Assembly: GCA_023014335.1 (NCBI GenBank)
Contig: JAECYW010000024.1
Coordinates: 992,001 to 1,056,000, forward strand
Length of the DNA: 64,000 bases
DNA from: Galerina marginata
Lineage: Eukaryota; Basidiomycota; Agaricomycetes; Agaricales; Galerinaceae
Reading direction: 5' to 3'
In this document: piece by piece, positions 36,032 to 45,197 of the stretch
How positions within the stretch are numbered: position 1 is the first letter of the stretch
Layout of the letters: every line of letters starts with the position of its first letter
Notes under the pieces: model-generated
Told to the model about the DNA's origin: nothing
The model's input: the letters and a program-made list of their open reading frames with translations, nothing else
The model's database searches: none
Translations under genes and position numbers: made by a program

Positions 36032-36430
36032 CGCCTAAAGAAAAGACCGGCACTGCTTGACCTTTCACCTCCTCTGTTTTTATGAACGACACATACATTC
36101 GCAGAGTGGCAGTATTTTCATTCGTTTTGCAAGGACCTCTGTTACGGCCTTCATCTCCCAGTGGGACCAGGCTGCATTATGCTTGTATTCGACCCTCTCT
36201 TCACCCAGCTCTCATTTGACGAACAAGCCAATTCACGTTACCCAGGTCTGAAATTATCCCGTCTACGAATCCGAGATGCACGATCAACCTCTGAACGGTA
36301 CGCTTACATGTGATCTGCCTTTCCAATTCACTTTCTCTCCCATCTCTGCAGGAAGCACCAGCCTGCAAGAACCAAAGCTGCTCCGACACGTCATCAACCA
36401 CCAGGCAGATCACCAAACGCACCTTGATCG

Positions 36431-36480
36431 CCCTGACCCATGAAAGTTCCGGTATAGCTCACTTTTTGGTGGGCAGCGTC
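36431..36480 (+). ncRNA. Truncated structured RNA unit II-5
   Basis: Only the 3' half remains: CCCTGACCCATGAAAG, the variable strand and GGGCAGCGTCGCC. Comparison with cassette 6 places a deletion of roughly 165 bases between short similar sequences (CCTTGATCG-like and CTCGACCC-like). It cannot form P1. Confidence 0.6.
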
Positions 36481-37033
36481 GCCTGCAGGGGAAAAAAACG
36501 GAAGAAATCGCTGCGAGCTCTCATTTCGCTTTGGGATTACAAGATTTGGTGGTTCTGTAGTCTTTTCTCGCCTCCTGCACGATGACTTTTGCTATGCCCT
36601 GGCCGAGCGCTCACCTATGTCCGCATGATTAGACCCCCGGCTTGCGTGCAGATGAATGATCTTTATGCTAAGGCTGCCATCAACAATCAGTACCGCAGAA
36701 CGGTTTGCTTCTACACGAGCTCGAGGTCCCTGCTTTTCCTTCTCTCAAGTCTCGCTTCGAATTCTACGATTTCTTTCGCCTTTCGACGTGCGTTCCAATT
36801 ACTTCCTTCGACGACCAAGCTGAACTTACGCGTTGACCAGGTCTGATATTTCTCCAGCGCCAGCAAGTAAGCCGTTTTTCGTTGTTATTTTTCTCCCCGC
36901 TATCCTATCGCAGAACGCCTTTAGATCGCACGGGAAACCCCTTCTCGAACAATTCCTTGCCTCACCAAACCATCTGGTCCAGGGCTCTGACTCGTCTACC
37001 GCATGTTCCGAATCTTACCTGGAGATGTTGAGT

Positions 37034-37145
37034 CACCGCTTCCTTAGCGTTCCGAACCACCTTTTCTGGTTGGCAATACCCTAGCAGTCCCAGACTGCGG
37101 TATAGAACCATGAAAACGAACATACCGGCCTGCTGGGAAGCGGTG
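37034..37145 (+). ncRNA. Structured RNA unit III-5a
   Basis: P1 is CACCGCTTCC with GGAAGCGGTG (10 bp). The apical helices are replaced while still pairing: ATACC with GGTAT instead of AGGCC with GGCCT, and GCAGT with ACTGC instead of GCATG with CATGC. P2 is TGGTT with AACCA. The variable strand is CGAACATACCGGCCTGCT. Confidence 0.8.
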
Positions 37146-37260
37146 CGTCCAAGTCTTTCCGGTTAACTCATCCGTGTCGGTGTCTTAGCGGCTGCATGCA
37201 CCACCCGGTCTTGTCTCGACGACCACATATTCCAACTCTTTCCTATAGACGCACACTCAC

Positions 37261-37370
37261 CGCACCGCTGCCCTCCTCCAATCCATTTTTTCTGGTCAGC
37301 AAGGCCATAGTATGCCCATACCGCGGCCTTGACCCACGAAAATCACAAACATTGGATGTCCAGCGGCGCG
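37261..37370 (+). ncRNA. Structured RNA unit III-5b
   Basis: P1 is CGCACCGCTG with CAGCGGCGCG (9 of 10 pairs, one A-C mismatch). The apical part is AAGGCC with GGCCTT and GTATG with CATAC, a compensated variant of GCATG with CATGC. The variable strand is CACAAACATTGGATGTC. Confidence 0.77.
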
Positions 37371-38414
37371 ACCAAGTCGTTCCAGTCGTCACATGCCGTG
37401 TCAAAGTCATAGGACTGTATGCACCAACCCAATGATCTGCGCTACAGGCAGAACTAAAGTATTTCTTCACCGTTGACTGGACGACCGTCTAAGTTGCGTG
37501 CTGGCGAAAAAACCCGTTTATCGACTTCAATCGTGCCACTGTCCAATGGGAGCCTACCTACCGCCATTTTTATTCTCGTTCTCTTATTCTCAACCAAACT
37601 GGCTACATTTTCCTCTGTATGGGAGCTGGTCCGTATTTTTAAACTCTACAAGAGGAGAGAAAGAAGAAAGGAACACCTTACTCAGGTGCCTGCTTTGAGC
37701 TCGAATGTATACGGCAGTCGAATTTGGGTTATTGTCACTTAGTAAATAACAATTCGCTTGATGTGATTTATAATACATGGAGGTGGAGGTCGGCGATGGA
37801 GGAAAAGCCCAGACACGTGTGACTCTAAATTTAGGTACCGCATCGATGATCGATTTCGTTCACAGCCAATCCAGCCACACGCCTCCCATGAGTCCCACCT
37901 CCTGCTCTTGACTTTCTTTGGATGGCGAACTAGAGTTCTCGCTCGGTCCCTCTCAGGCCTCTAAGCTCTAAGACTCGTCCTCCTCATAGTAAATGCGGTA
38001 CGAAGATCGTCCTTAATCGAAGCTCAATCGATTAATCCCACATTAGCCATTCCTTGTTTCTTTAGCTCGCCTATGTGTTTTTCGTGCCGCCAACAAGGAT
38101 ATCTGCTGAGCGCCTTCTTGTTACAGCTTTCAATCGCAACTACGACGAGGCCAGTGGCATTGAAATACCAACTACGAGACGTACGATCGCGCTATGGAAG
38201 GTACGCTCACACACAATCCTCCTTCTCCTTCTCCATTGCCTTCTCATCTCTATCGATTCCAGGAACTTACCTCGCAGGAATAAAAGCTGCTATGAACACG
38301 CAGCTTGGAAAATTTGAAATGGCCACGTTTACATGGTTCTTTTTCCTTTCCTCTCCTTGAACCCACTCCCTTCATCCCCATCTTCGTCCGTCCTCGTCTT
38401 TTCCTGAGATGGTC

Positions 38415-38516
38415 ACGCTGTCGCAGTGCTTTGAATTCGATTTTCCTGGTGCACCAGGCCATATAATGCCTCAGCTTTACCCGTGAAAATTTTTCTTCTT
38501 GCAAGCTCGACAGCGT
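38415..38516 (+). ncRNA. Structured RNA unit I-6
   Basis: P1 is ACGCTGTCG with CGACAGCGT. It is nearly identical to I-5 in scaffold, yet the variable strand TTTTCTTCTTGCAAGCT (38491-38507) differs at 5 of 17 positions. Confidence 0.8.
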
Positions 38517-39033
38517 CGCCTAAAGAAAAGACCGGCACTGCTTGACGTTTCACCTCCTATGTTTTTATGCACGACACGTACATTCGCAGAGTGACAGGGT
38601 CCCTCATGCGTTTTGCAGAGACTTTTTTATGCTCATGCCCCTATGCGAACTGTTACGGCCTTCGATTCCCACTGGACGTGGCAGCGTTGTGCTTGTGTTC
38701 GACCCCCTCTTTCTTCAGCTCTCCTTTGACGAACGAACTGATTCACACTTCACCCAGGTATTGAACTATTCTCTCTACGGTTCTGAGATGCACGATCAAT
38801 CTCTGAATGGTACGCTCACATGCGATCGCATTTCCAATTCACTTTCTCATTCTGTCGTCCCATCATCTGTAGGAACCACCAGCTCGCACAAACACAAGCT
38901 GCTTCGACACATCATCAATCACCAGGCAGGTCTCCAAACGCACCTCGATCCTTGTCCCTTTCCTTATATTCATCATCTAACACTCTTCCTTCATTCCTAA
39001 TTTGACTTGTCCTCGTCTTTCTTCTAGATGGAC

Positions 39034-39156
39034 ACGCTTGCCCGCTGCCTCAGGTCGATCTAACTTTTCTGGTGTACCAGGCTAGAGCATGCCGGCCATG
39101 CCTCGACCCTGACCATGAAAATATATGACGATTGTCCAATCTGTGGCGGGCAGCGT
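39034..39156 (+). ncRNA. Structured RNA unit II-6
   Basis: P1 is ACGC-T-TGCCCGC with GCGGGCAGCGT, where the inner pair is G-C (G-U in II-2 and II-4, A-U in II-7). The core has CTTTTCTGGTGTACCAG, GCATG with CATGC and GACCATGAAAAT. The variable strand is about 20 nt. Confidence 0.8.
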
Positions 39157-39707
39157 CGCCTGCAAGAGAAAAAAAATGACGGTCATCGTTTCGCTTTCCA
39201 GTTCCCGCTTTGGGACTACAAACTTTGGTGGTTCTGTGGCCTTTTCGGGCCTTTTGCAAGATGACTTTTGTTATGCCCTTGCCGAGCGCTCACCTATGTC
39301 CGCATGATTGGACCTCCAGCTTGCATGTGGGCGAATGATCTCTATGCAAAGGCTTTTACACGTACTTGGGGACCCTCCTTTTCCCTCTTCAAAGACTGGC
39401 TTCGGGTTCTTCGCTTTCTTTTTTCTTTCACCTTTCGACGTAAGTTCCAATTCCTCTCTTCGACGCTCAACTCACGCGCTACCCAGGTCTAATATTTCCC
39501 CGGCGTGAGCGCCAGGTAAAAGATGCTTTTTTCCAACTTCCGTAAGCCGTCTTTCGTTGTTGTTTTTTCCCCGCTATCCTATCACCAGAATACCTTCAGA
39601 TTGCACCAAAAGACCCTCTTCCCTGTAAAACTTCTTGCCTCACTGATTCCCCCATCTAGGCCGGCTCATTGAACGCATGTTCTAAATCGGCCCTGGAGAT
39701 GTTGAGC

Positions 39708-39821
39708 CACCGCTTCCTCTTGCATTTCGAACCACCTTTTCTGGTTGGCAAAGCCATAGCATGCCCATCCTGCGGCTTTGACCCACGAAAATAAGCCATT
39801 CGAAGTAGTTGAGAAGCAGTG
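39708..39821 (+). ncRNA. Structured RNA unit III-6a
   Basis: P1 is CACCGCTTC with GAAGCAGTG (8 of 9 pairs). P3 is CAAAGCC with GGCTTTG, where a G-C of the CAAGGCC form became A-T on both strands. The variable strand is AAGCCATTCGAAGTAGTT. Confidence 0.75.
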
Positions 39822-40045
39822 CGTCGAAGTCGTTCCGGTTATCTCATTCCGCGTCTGAGCCTTGGGTACTGCATCAACGATGCTGTGACGCTTTGGCGAT
39901 CTGCTCCAGTAAAAGAGGCTCCCTACTTAAGCTGGTCTTCACTCTCTTTTGTTCTTACGAAAAGATGCTTCCCTCTTACCCTACTACCTGGGCTCTGTCT
40001 AGACGCGCACGCAATCCACCTCTTCACTGGAAATGCAGACTCACC

Positions 40046-40159
40046 GCACCGCTGCCCTGCTCTGATTTACCTTTTCTGGACTGCAATGCCACAGCATGTC
40101 CATGTCCATGCTGTGGCCTTGAACCATGAAAATCAAAAACACTGCATGACCAGCGGTGC
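40046..40159 (+). ncRNA. Structured RNA unit III-6b
   Basis: P1 is GCACCGCTG with CAGCGGTGC (9 bp, perfect). The apical stem is extended to 11 bp, GCCACAGCATG with CATGCTGTGGC. P2 ends GAACCATGAAAAT. The variable strand is CAAAAACACTGCATGAC. Confidence 0.8.
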
Positions 40160-41123
40160 ATCCAAGTCGTTCTAGTCATCTTGCATCACATCCCGTGTCC
40201 AAGTCTTAACATTGTAGGCACCAACCCAACGATCTGTCAGAGGCTGAGCTAAAGTATCCATCCAAATTGCGTGCTGGCAGCGGAAACCGTTTATTTACTA
40301 ATATTCAATAATAATAGCGCAGATGCGATATATACATACGAGGGACTCGGAGGGAGCATACGTACCAGCGTTGAGTTGCTAGTTGAGCGGGTGGAGGAAG
40401 GCCGAGACATTCTAAATTTAGCTACCGCATCAATGATCGACGGATGTTCAATTTCGCTCCCACAGGATCCACACCTCTTTAAACTTTTTTTTTCGATGGA
40501 ATCTCTACCAACGAAGCAGACTTCTTGCTCGCTCCCTCAAAAACGACAAGATTCCTCCTCCTCTTCCTCATAGTAAATGTGGGATGACGATCGTCCTTAA
40601 TCGATTATATGCATAATTCTACATTGGCCGTTCCTTCTCTTCCAGTGCACCTGCGAGTCGATCATGCTTATCTTTCGTGGAGCTCGGACGAGATGGCTGC
40701 TGAGTGCCCTTCTTGGTGTGGCCTTCAATCACAACTACATAGATTCCCACTTGGACGATCTCGAGGCTGAGTTATGCTTTGTTCGACACTCTCTTCTTTC
40801 AACTCTCCTTTGATGAACGAGCTGATTCACACGCTACTCAGCCAGGAGATCATTCTCTCTACGGTTCTGAGATACACGATCAGCCTTTGAATGGTACGCT
40901 CACATCCGAACACTCCTTTCAGTTTGCGTTCTTATAATATTATCCCCCATCATCTGCAGGAACCACCAGCTTGCACAAACAAAGTTGCTCCGACACGTCA
41001 TCGATCACCAAGTAGATCTCCAAACGCACGCTGATCGTCGTTTCCTTCACTGTATGCGTCATCGAACACCCCTCCTTCATGCGTAACTTGACTTGTCCTC
41101 GTCTTTCTTTCCCGGAGCTGGAC

Positions 41124-41244
41124 ACGCTTGCCCACTGCCCAAGCTGGCATGACTTTTCTGGTGGACGAGGCAAGAGCATGCAGGCCATGCCTCGACCTTG
41201 ACCCACGAAAATCATAAAATCAAGGGTTCGGGGGTGGGCAGCGT
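41124..41244 (+). ncRNA. Structured RNA unit II-7
   Basis: P1 is ACGC-T-TGCCCAC with GTGGGCAGCGT, where the inner pair is A-U in place of G-C or G-U. The core has ACTTTTCTGGTGGAC and GACCCACGAAAAT. The variable strand is CATAAAATCAAGGGTTCG. Confidence 0.78.
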
Positions 41245-41855
41245 TACTTGCAGGAAAAACTGATGGATGTCGCTCCGCTTTCTCGTTCCTCTTCGGGACT
41301 ACAAGTTTTGACAGTGCCCCGGCTTTCTCGCGCATTTTGCAAATTGACTTTGTTATGCCCTTGCCGACTGCTCACCAACGTCCGCATCCATAGATCGCCC
41401 TGCTTTCGATTATGACTGAACTCTCTTTTCCCCCAGGTTGCGCGCAGGAGACCGATACTTCTCAATCCAGCACACCAATACAGTATCACAGCATGCGCCC
41501 TCTACTTGAGTAGCCCGCCTTTCCTTCTCTAAAGACTCGCTTCGATTTCTACCCTTTCTTATTTCTTTCACCTTTCGACGTACGTTTGAATTCCTTTCTT
41601 TGACGACTTACAAGTTAAACTCACACTTCGACCAGGTCTGATATTTCCCAGCGCGAGTGCTCAAAGAGGCTTATCCCTACCTCCGTAAGCCGTCTTTCGT
41701 TGTTCTTTTCACCCCGTTATCCTAAGTATCATCTGAATACTTCCAGATCGCACAAAAAAACCCTTCTTTGAACCACTCCCAGGCTCGTCAAACCCCATTT
41801 GAGCTCTCTCTCATTGAACACATGTTCTACCTGGTCTCTAGACACGCCTAGTCAC

Positions 41856-41978
41856 CGCACCGCTGCCCTGCGCTCCGATCTACCTTTTCTGGTCGACAAG
41901 GTCACAGCATGCCCATGCCATGCCGTTGCTTTGGCCCACGAAAATATCCAAGACCCAGTGCTACTGGACAGCGGTGCG
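41856..41978 (+). ncRNA. Structured RNA unit III-7a
   Basis: P1 is CGCACCGCTG with CAGCGGTGCG (10 bp, perfect). P2 is CTTTTCTGGTC with CCCACGAAAA. The apical region carries extra CATGCC repeats. The variable strand is about 22 nt (ATCCAAGACCCAGTGCTACT and on). Confidence 0.77.
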
Positions 41979-42088
41979 TCGAAGTCGTTCTAGTTATCTC
42001 ATCCCGTGTCCGTGTCTCGGGGATGGCATGTACCACCAGCTTTGTCTCGATGAACCCGCATTCAAAGCCTTCTCTGGGGACTCACACC

Positions 42089-42212
42089 CACCGCTGTCTT
42101 CCTCCGATCTAAATTTTCTGGTCAGTATGGCCACAACATGCGCATGCGCATGCGCATGCCACGGCCTTGCCCCACGAAAATAACCCTGGACCGGGATTTG
42201 TGAATAGCGGTG
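42089..42212 (+). ncRNA. Structured RNA unit III-7b
   Basis: P1 is CACCGCT with AGCGGTG (7 bp). The apical stem has expanded by alternating CATGCG repeats, keeping self-complementarity. P3 is GGCC with GGCC. The variable strand is about 24 nt, beginning AACCCTGGACCGG. Confidence 0.72.
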
Positions 42213-42790
42213 CATCCAAGTCGTTCCAGTTAACTCGCCTCGTTTAGGGGTCTTGGCGACTGCATCCACCAACCCTGCAAAGCTGTGGTGTTATCGCGAC
42301 CTGCTCTACTCTAGAAGCTGGTATGAGGTCTTCTCTTCCAAGACGGGATTCCGTCTCGGTTGTCTGCCGTTAATGGAGACCTTTAATTAACTTCACGTGT
42401 GGCTGTTCCGATAGCGCGTCTGTCGAAGTATTCATCTACATTTTCGCCGAAAATGTTGTTAGTTCTTAGGTCAGTACCAGTCCAGTCCTTATCGGAATTT
42501 TGGTATACAACTCAGGTTCTTACGTTTCAGCCAGCAGCTCGGTCGCGCTTTTGTTTCTTAGGGAGTTTCAAGAAAGCACACTTACCCTCTGTCAACATCC
42601 GGAATGGCTAGGCCTCAGGCCTTTCCTGTACGTGCGCCTCACGATGCTTGACCAAAACGGAGGACACGCGGCACCGCTAATTCTGCGTGCTTTATCTTTA
42701 TTGGCAGCTCTGACCAGGTTACCGAAAGGTACGAAGACTTTATCCAGAACCCTGTCCATTAGCGTTCTCACCGGAGTATCGCCTTAAGGA

Positions 42791-43516
42791 GGATGAGAAA
42801 AGAAGCGGCGATATTAACCGAAATAAGGGCGCCAGAACCTAAACGGAACGGAGCATGGATAGGTGGGTTATGATTTACCCAAGGAATGAGCCACTGATTT
42901 ATACCAAGGCGGTAAAGAAAGTAAAACTGGCGATACAATTTTAAAAGAAACAAGAAAAGGTGACTTATACGCGGCATTGAATTGAAGGTCCAGGAAATGA
43001 AATACGAGCGATGCACTATCCAGAAAACGAAAGGACTATCAGTTCGGTTTCAACTCTTGCGTGCGTCCGTTACATTGTCGATATTTTGTTTACATTCTAA
43101 TAATAGAGATTGGAGTCTAGCTAAAAATATGCGTTGTTAATTCTGTCGAACTATGATTAGCCTGCCGTCCTGCGCTGCGGTTCTGCCTTCCTGTTCGAAT
43201 CCACGTGCAAAGGGACGAATCTCTACTATGTTTAGGTTGCTTCACATCGGCACGGAATATCTCTATCTTCTGCTGTCCAGTTTTGACGTCATGAGGGTCA
43301 TGGTGAAACGAAGTATGTCCGACCTTTGTTTCTTGTTGGCCAGGGACAGGCCTTGCATAATGCCCCGACGTTCACGACCCACCTTTGAGGGAACAGTCTC
43401 GACAAATCTTCGGCGTGAAAGCATATCTATTTCGATATGCCTGCAAAGTAGAACGAGATAAAACACTTCACTCGACCGCCGCGAAAGCGTGACAGGTTCG
43501 TTCCCCACAAGCAAGC
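42791..43516. other. Spacer and likely promoter region of the LPMO gene
   Basis: No gene recognised; ORFs here overlap on both strands and lack motifs. The right end should hold the LPMO promoter. Confidence 0.45.
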
Positions 43517-45008
43517 ATGATATCCACTTACCTTGCCTTCCTTTCTGGCCTTGCTTGCCAAGTTGCTGCTCACTGTAAGTAAGCTTCCTACCTACCTTCG
43601 AACGAAGCTAACGAGCGTCTACATGTTTATACAGACACCTTCCCAAATTTGATATTGGGCGGTTCAGCTAGTTCGGATTGGCAATACGTCAGAGAGACGG
43701 ATAACTTCCAAAGCCTTGGTCCGGTGTGTTTTATCCACTGTCTTGGAACATCTGAACAATATATTGACATCATCACTAGCAAACGGATGTTACCTCCACG
43801 GATTTCACTTGCTATAACACCGCAGTGAACACAATTCCTACGACTGCCTCGGTTAAAGCTGGTTCTACAGTCGGCTTCCAAGTCTGGGGGAACCCAGCCA
43901 ACATATATCATCCCGGTGTTCTGAATGTTTACATGGCGAACGCGGGGAGCGATGCTTCCACTTTTACTGGTACCAGTGGCACCGTTTGGTTCAAGGTACA
44001 AATTCCCCAGTCGAAATATCGTCATTAATAACGGTTGTGCAGATCTACGAAATTTCGGCGGTTACTGACGGAGGGAAAACCATAACGTTCCCATCTCAAA
44101 GTAAGTTTTCATCGGTCGACTGTTTATGCAAAAAACCCTGACCGTTTCAAGATCTCACTAGCGTCAGCTTCACCATCCCTTCAGAATTGCCGAGTGGGCA
44201 GTACCTTCGTAAGATGGAAGTTTCCCGCTGAAAAGCCCCTTGCATAATATTTGATTTATAGTGCGTATTGAGGCAATTGCTTTACACGTCGCTCAGAGCT
44301 TCGCTGGAGGTTAGTCCCTATAAGTCATCCCATCCTATCCAATCTAACTCTCCGTTAGCCCAGTTCTATATCGCCTGTGCGCAACTTGATGTCACTGGTG
44401 GTGGTAGCGGAACGCCTGGTCCTCTTGTTGCTATTCCAGGTGTTTACACTGGCAACGTGTGTCTTTTTCCTTGGTCTACATTATTAGGTTACCTAACATC
44501 TTATAGGAACCTGGAATCTTGATCGACATTTACTACCCTATACCTACCTCATACACCCAGCCCGGACCTGCCGTATGGCCCGCGTCCGGCGTAAGTTCAG
44601 CGCTTTGTTATTCTCATAGACTCTAACCCCGACCACTCGTTTAGTCTGCGAGCGCGCCTACCAGTAGCAAACCGGCGTCGTCTCCGTCTAGCACTCCAGC
44701 CAAACCCACTTCAACAGCTCCCTCACAGACTAGCAAGACTGCGTCATCTCCGTCTTCAACACCGTCGAGCAGCAAAGGAACAGCCGCAGAGTACGCTCAA
44801 TGTGGTGGCCAAGGCTGGACTGGAGCAACTGTATGGTGGGTGAATTTCATTCTCTAATCGTGTCAAATCGCTGACACGGTCGCTTTCAACTTGCAGTGCC
44901 TCGCCATTTGTGTGCACAAGCACCAACGGTAAGTTTTGGACACGAATTAGCGCAATGTGTACTAATTTTTGAATGTCAGTCTACTATTCGCAATGCCTGC
45001 CAGCGTGA
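43517..45008 (+). CDS. Lytic polysaccharide monooxygenase AA9 with CBM1
   Basis: Secreted copper enzyme that oxidatively cleaves cellulose. Eleven exons encode 319 aa: 43517-43574, 43635-43723, 43780-43995, 44043-44100, 44152-44208, 44262-44309, 44359-44456, 44507-44590, 44645-44835, 44897-44928, 44980-45008. A signal peptide (residues 1-18) ends in AA before His19, which becomes the N-terminal copper ligand (HYTFPN). The second His is in YHPGV (about 93). The axial-site region is [13 protein letters not shown] (Tyr about 179), preceded by RIEAIALH. After a Ser/Thr/Pro linker the C-terminus is a CBM1 ([27 protein letters not shown]). All key residues are present. Confidence 0.95.
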
Positions 45009-45197
45009 AGAAAGCCGAAGTACGACTATTTCCTAAGCCATTTCTGAGTCCATATTTTGTACAACGTAGTTCCGTGGTCTGAAAATCGCATTTCATGTTA
45101 TTTTTACGTATTTTAAAAGCAGGGATGTTAAATAAGTCGAATTGTACATCATCATATGGTATGTAAAGTCCCTTATCCTCATCCACGAAAGTCTTCA

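Larger units (their letters stand above)
35303..37770 (+). repeat. Array cassette 5
   Basis: The leader (35303-35360) is a variant with GTGTGATTCTAAATTTAGG and ATCGATGATCGACGG. Hairpin I is at 35930, a truncated II at 36431, and two type III at 37034 and 37261. A candidate intron runs from GGTACGCTTACATG to CATCTCTGCAG (36298-36350). The 5' half of unit II is deleted. Confidence 0.78.
37805..40380 (+). repeat. Array cassette 6
   Basis: Leader at 37805-37853. Very close to cassette 5 outside the variable windows. Hairpins: I at 38415, II at 39034, III at 39708 and 40046. A candidate intron runs from GGTACGCTCACATG to CATCATCTGTAG between I and II. Unit II is complete here. Confidence 0.8.
40401..42790 (+). 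repeat. Array cassette 7
   Basis: Leader at 40401-40443. No type I unit is found; the tract where it should be (40620-40800) lost it. Hairpins: II at 41124, III at 41856 and 42089. The 3' part at 42417-42560 keeps GAAAATGTTGTTAG and the GTCAGTACC...CGTTTCAG intron-like segment. Last cassette of array 2. Confidence 0.78.

Noticed and set aside
22711..42212. A CRISPR array
   Set aside because: Units are 100-130 nt, spaced by hundreds of bases and with internal variable strands. There are no short identical repeats with regular spacers, and the host is eukaryotic.
22711..42212. H/ACA or C/D snoRNA
   Set aside because: No consistent ACA box, H box or C/D box pair at the expected distances. The 5' loop strand is conserved while only the 3' strand varies, unlike H/ACA guide pockets, where both strands follow the target.
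22711..42212. Plant-like or animal-like microRNA precursors
   Set aside because: The variable strand has no complementary partner on the opposite arm, so a small-RNA duplex there is not supported.
22463..42790. The hypervariable window as the core of ribosomal precursor peptides (conserved leader, variable core, conserved tail)
   Set aside because: Some units have ATGAAAAT before the window, but type III has CACGAAAAT without ATG, several type I units stop within three codons, and the frame after the window shifts between cassettes through A-run length changes. RNA pairing is conserved instead.
22463..42790. Protein genes for the many ORFs of 60-130 codons across the arrays
   Set aside because: The ORFs resemble each other only because the DNA is repeated. 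Frames are broken differently in each cassette and no frame is kept across copies.
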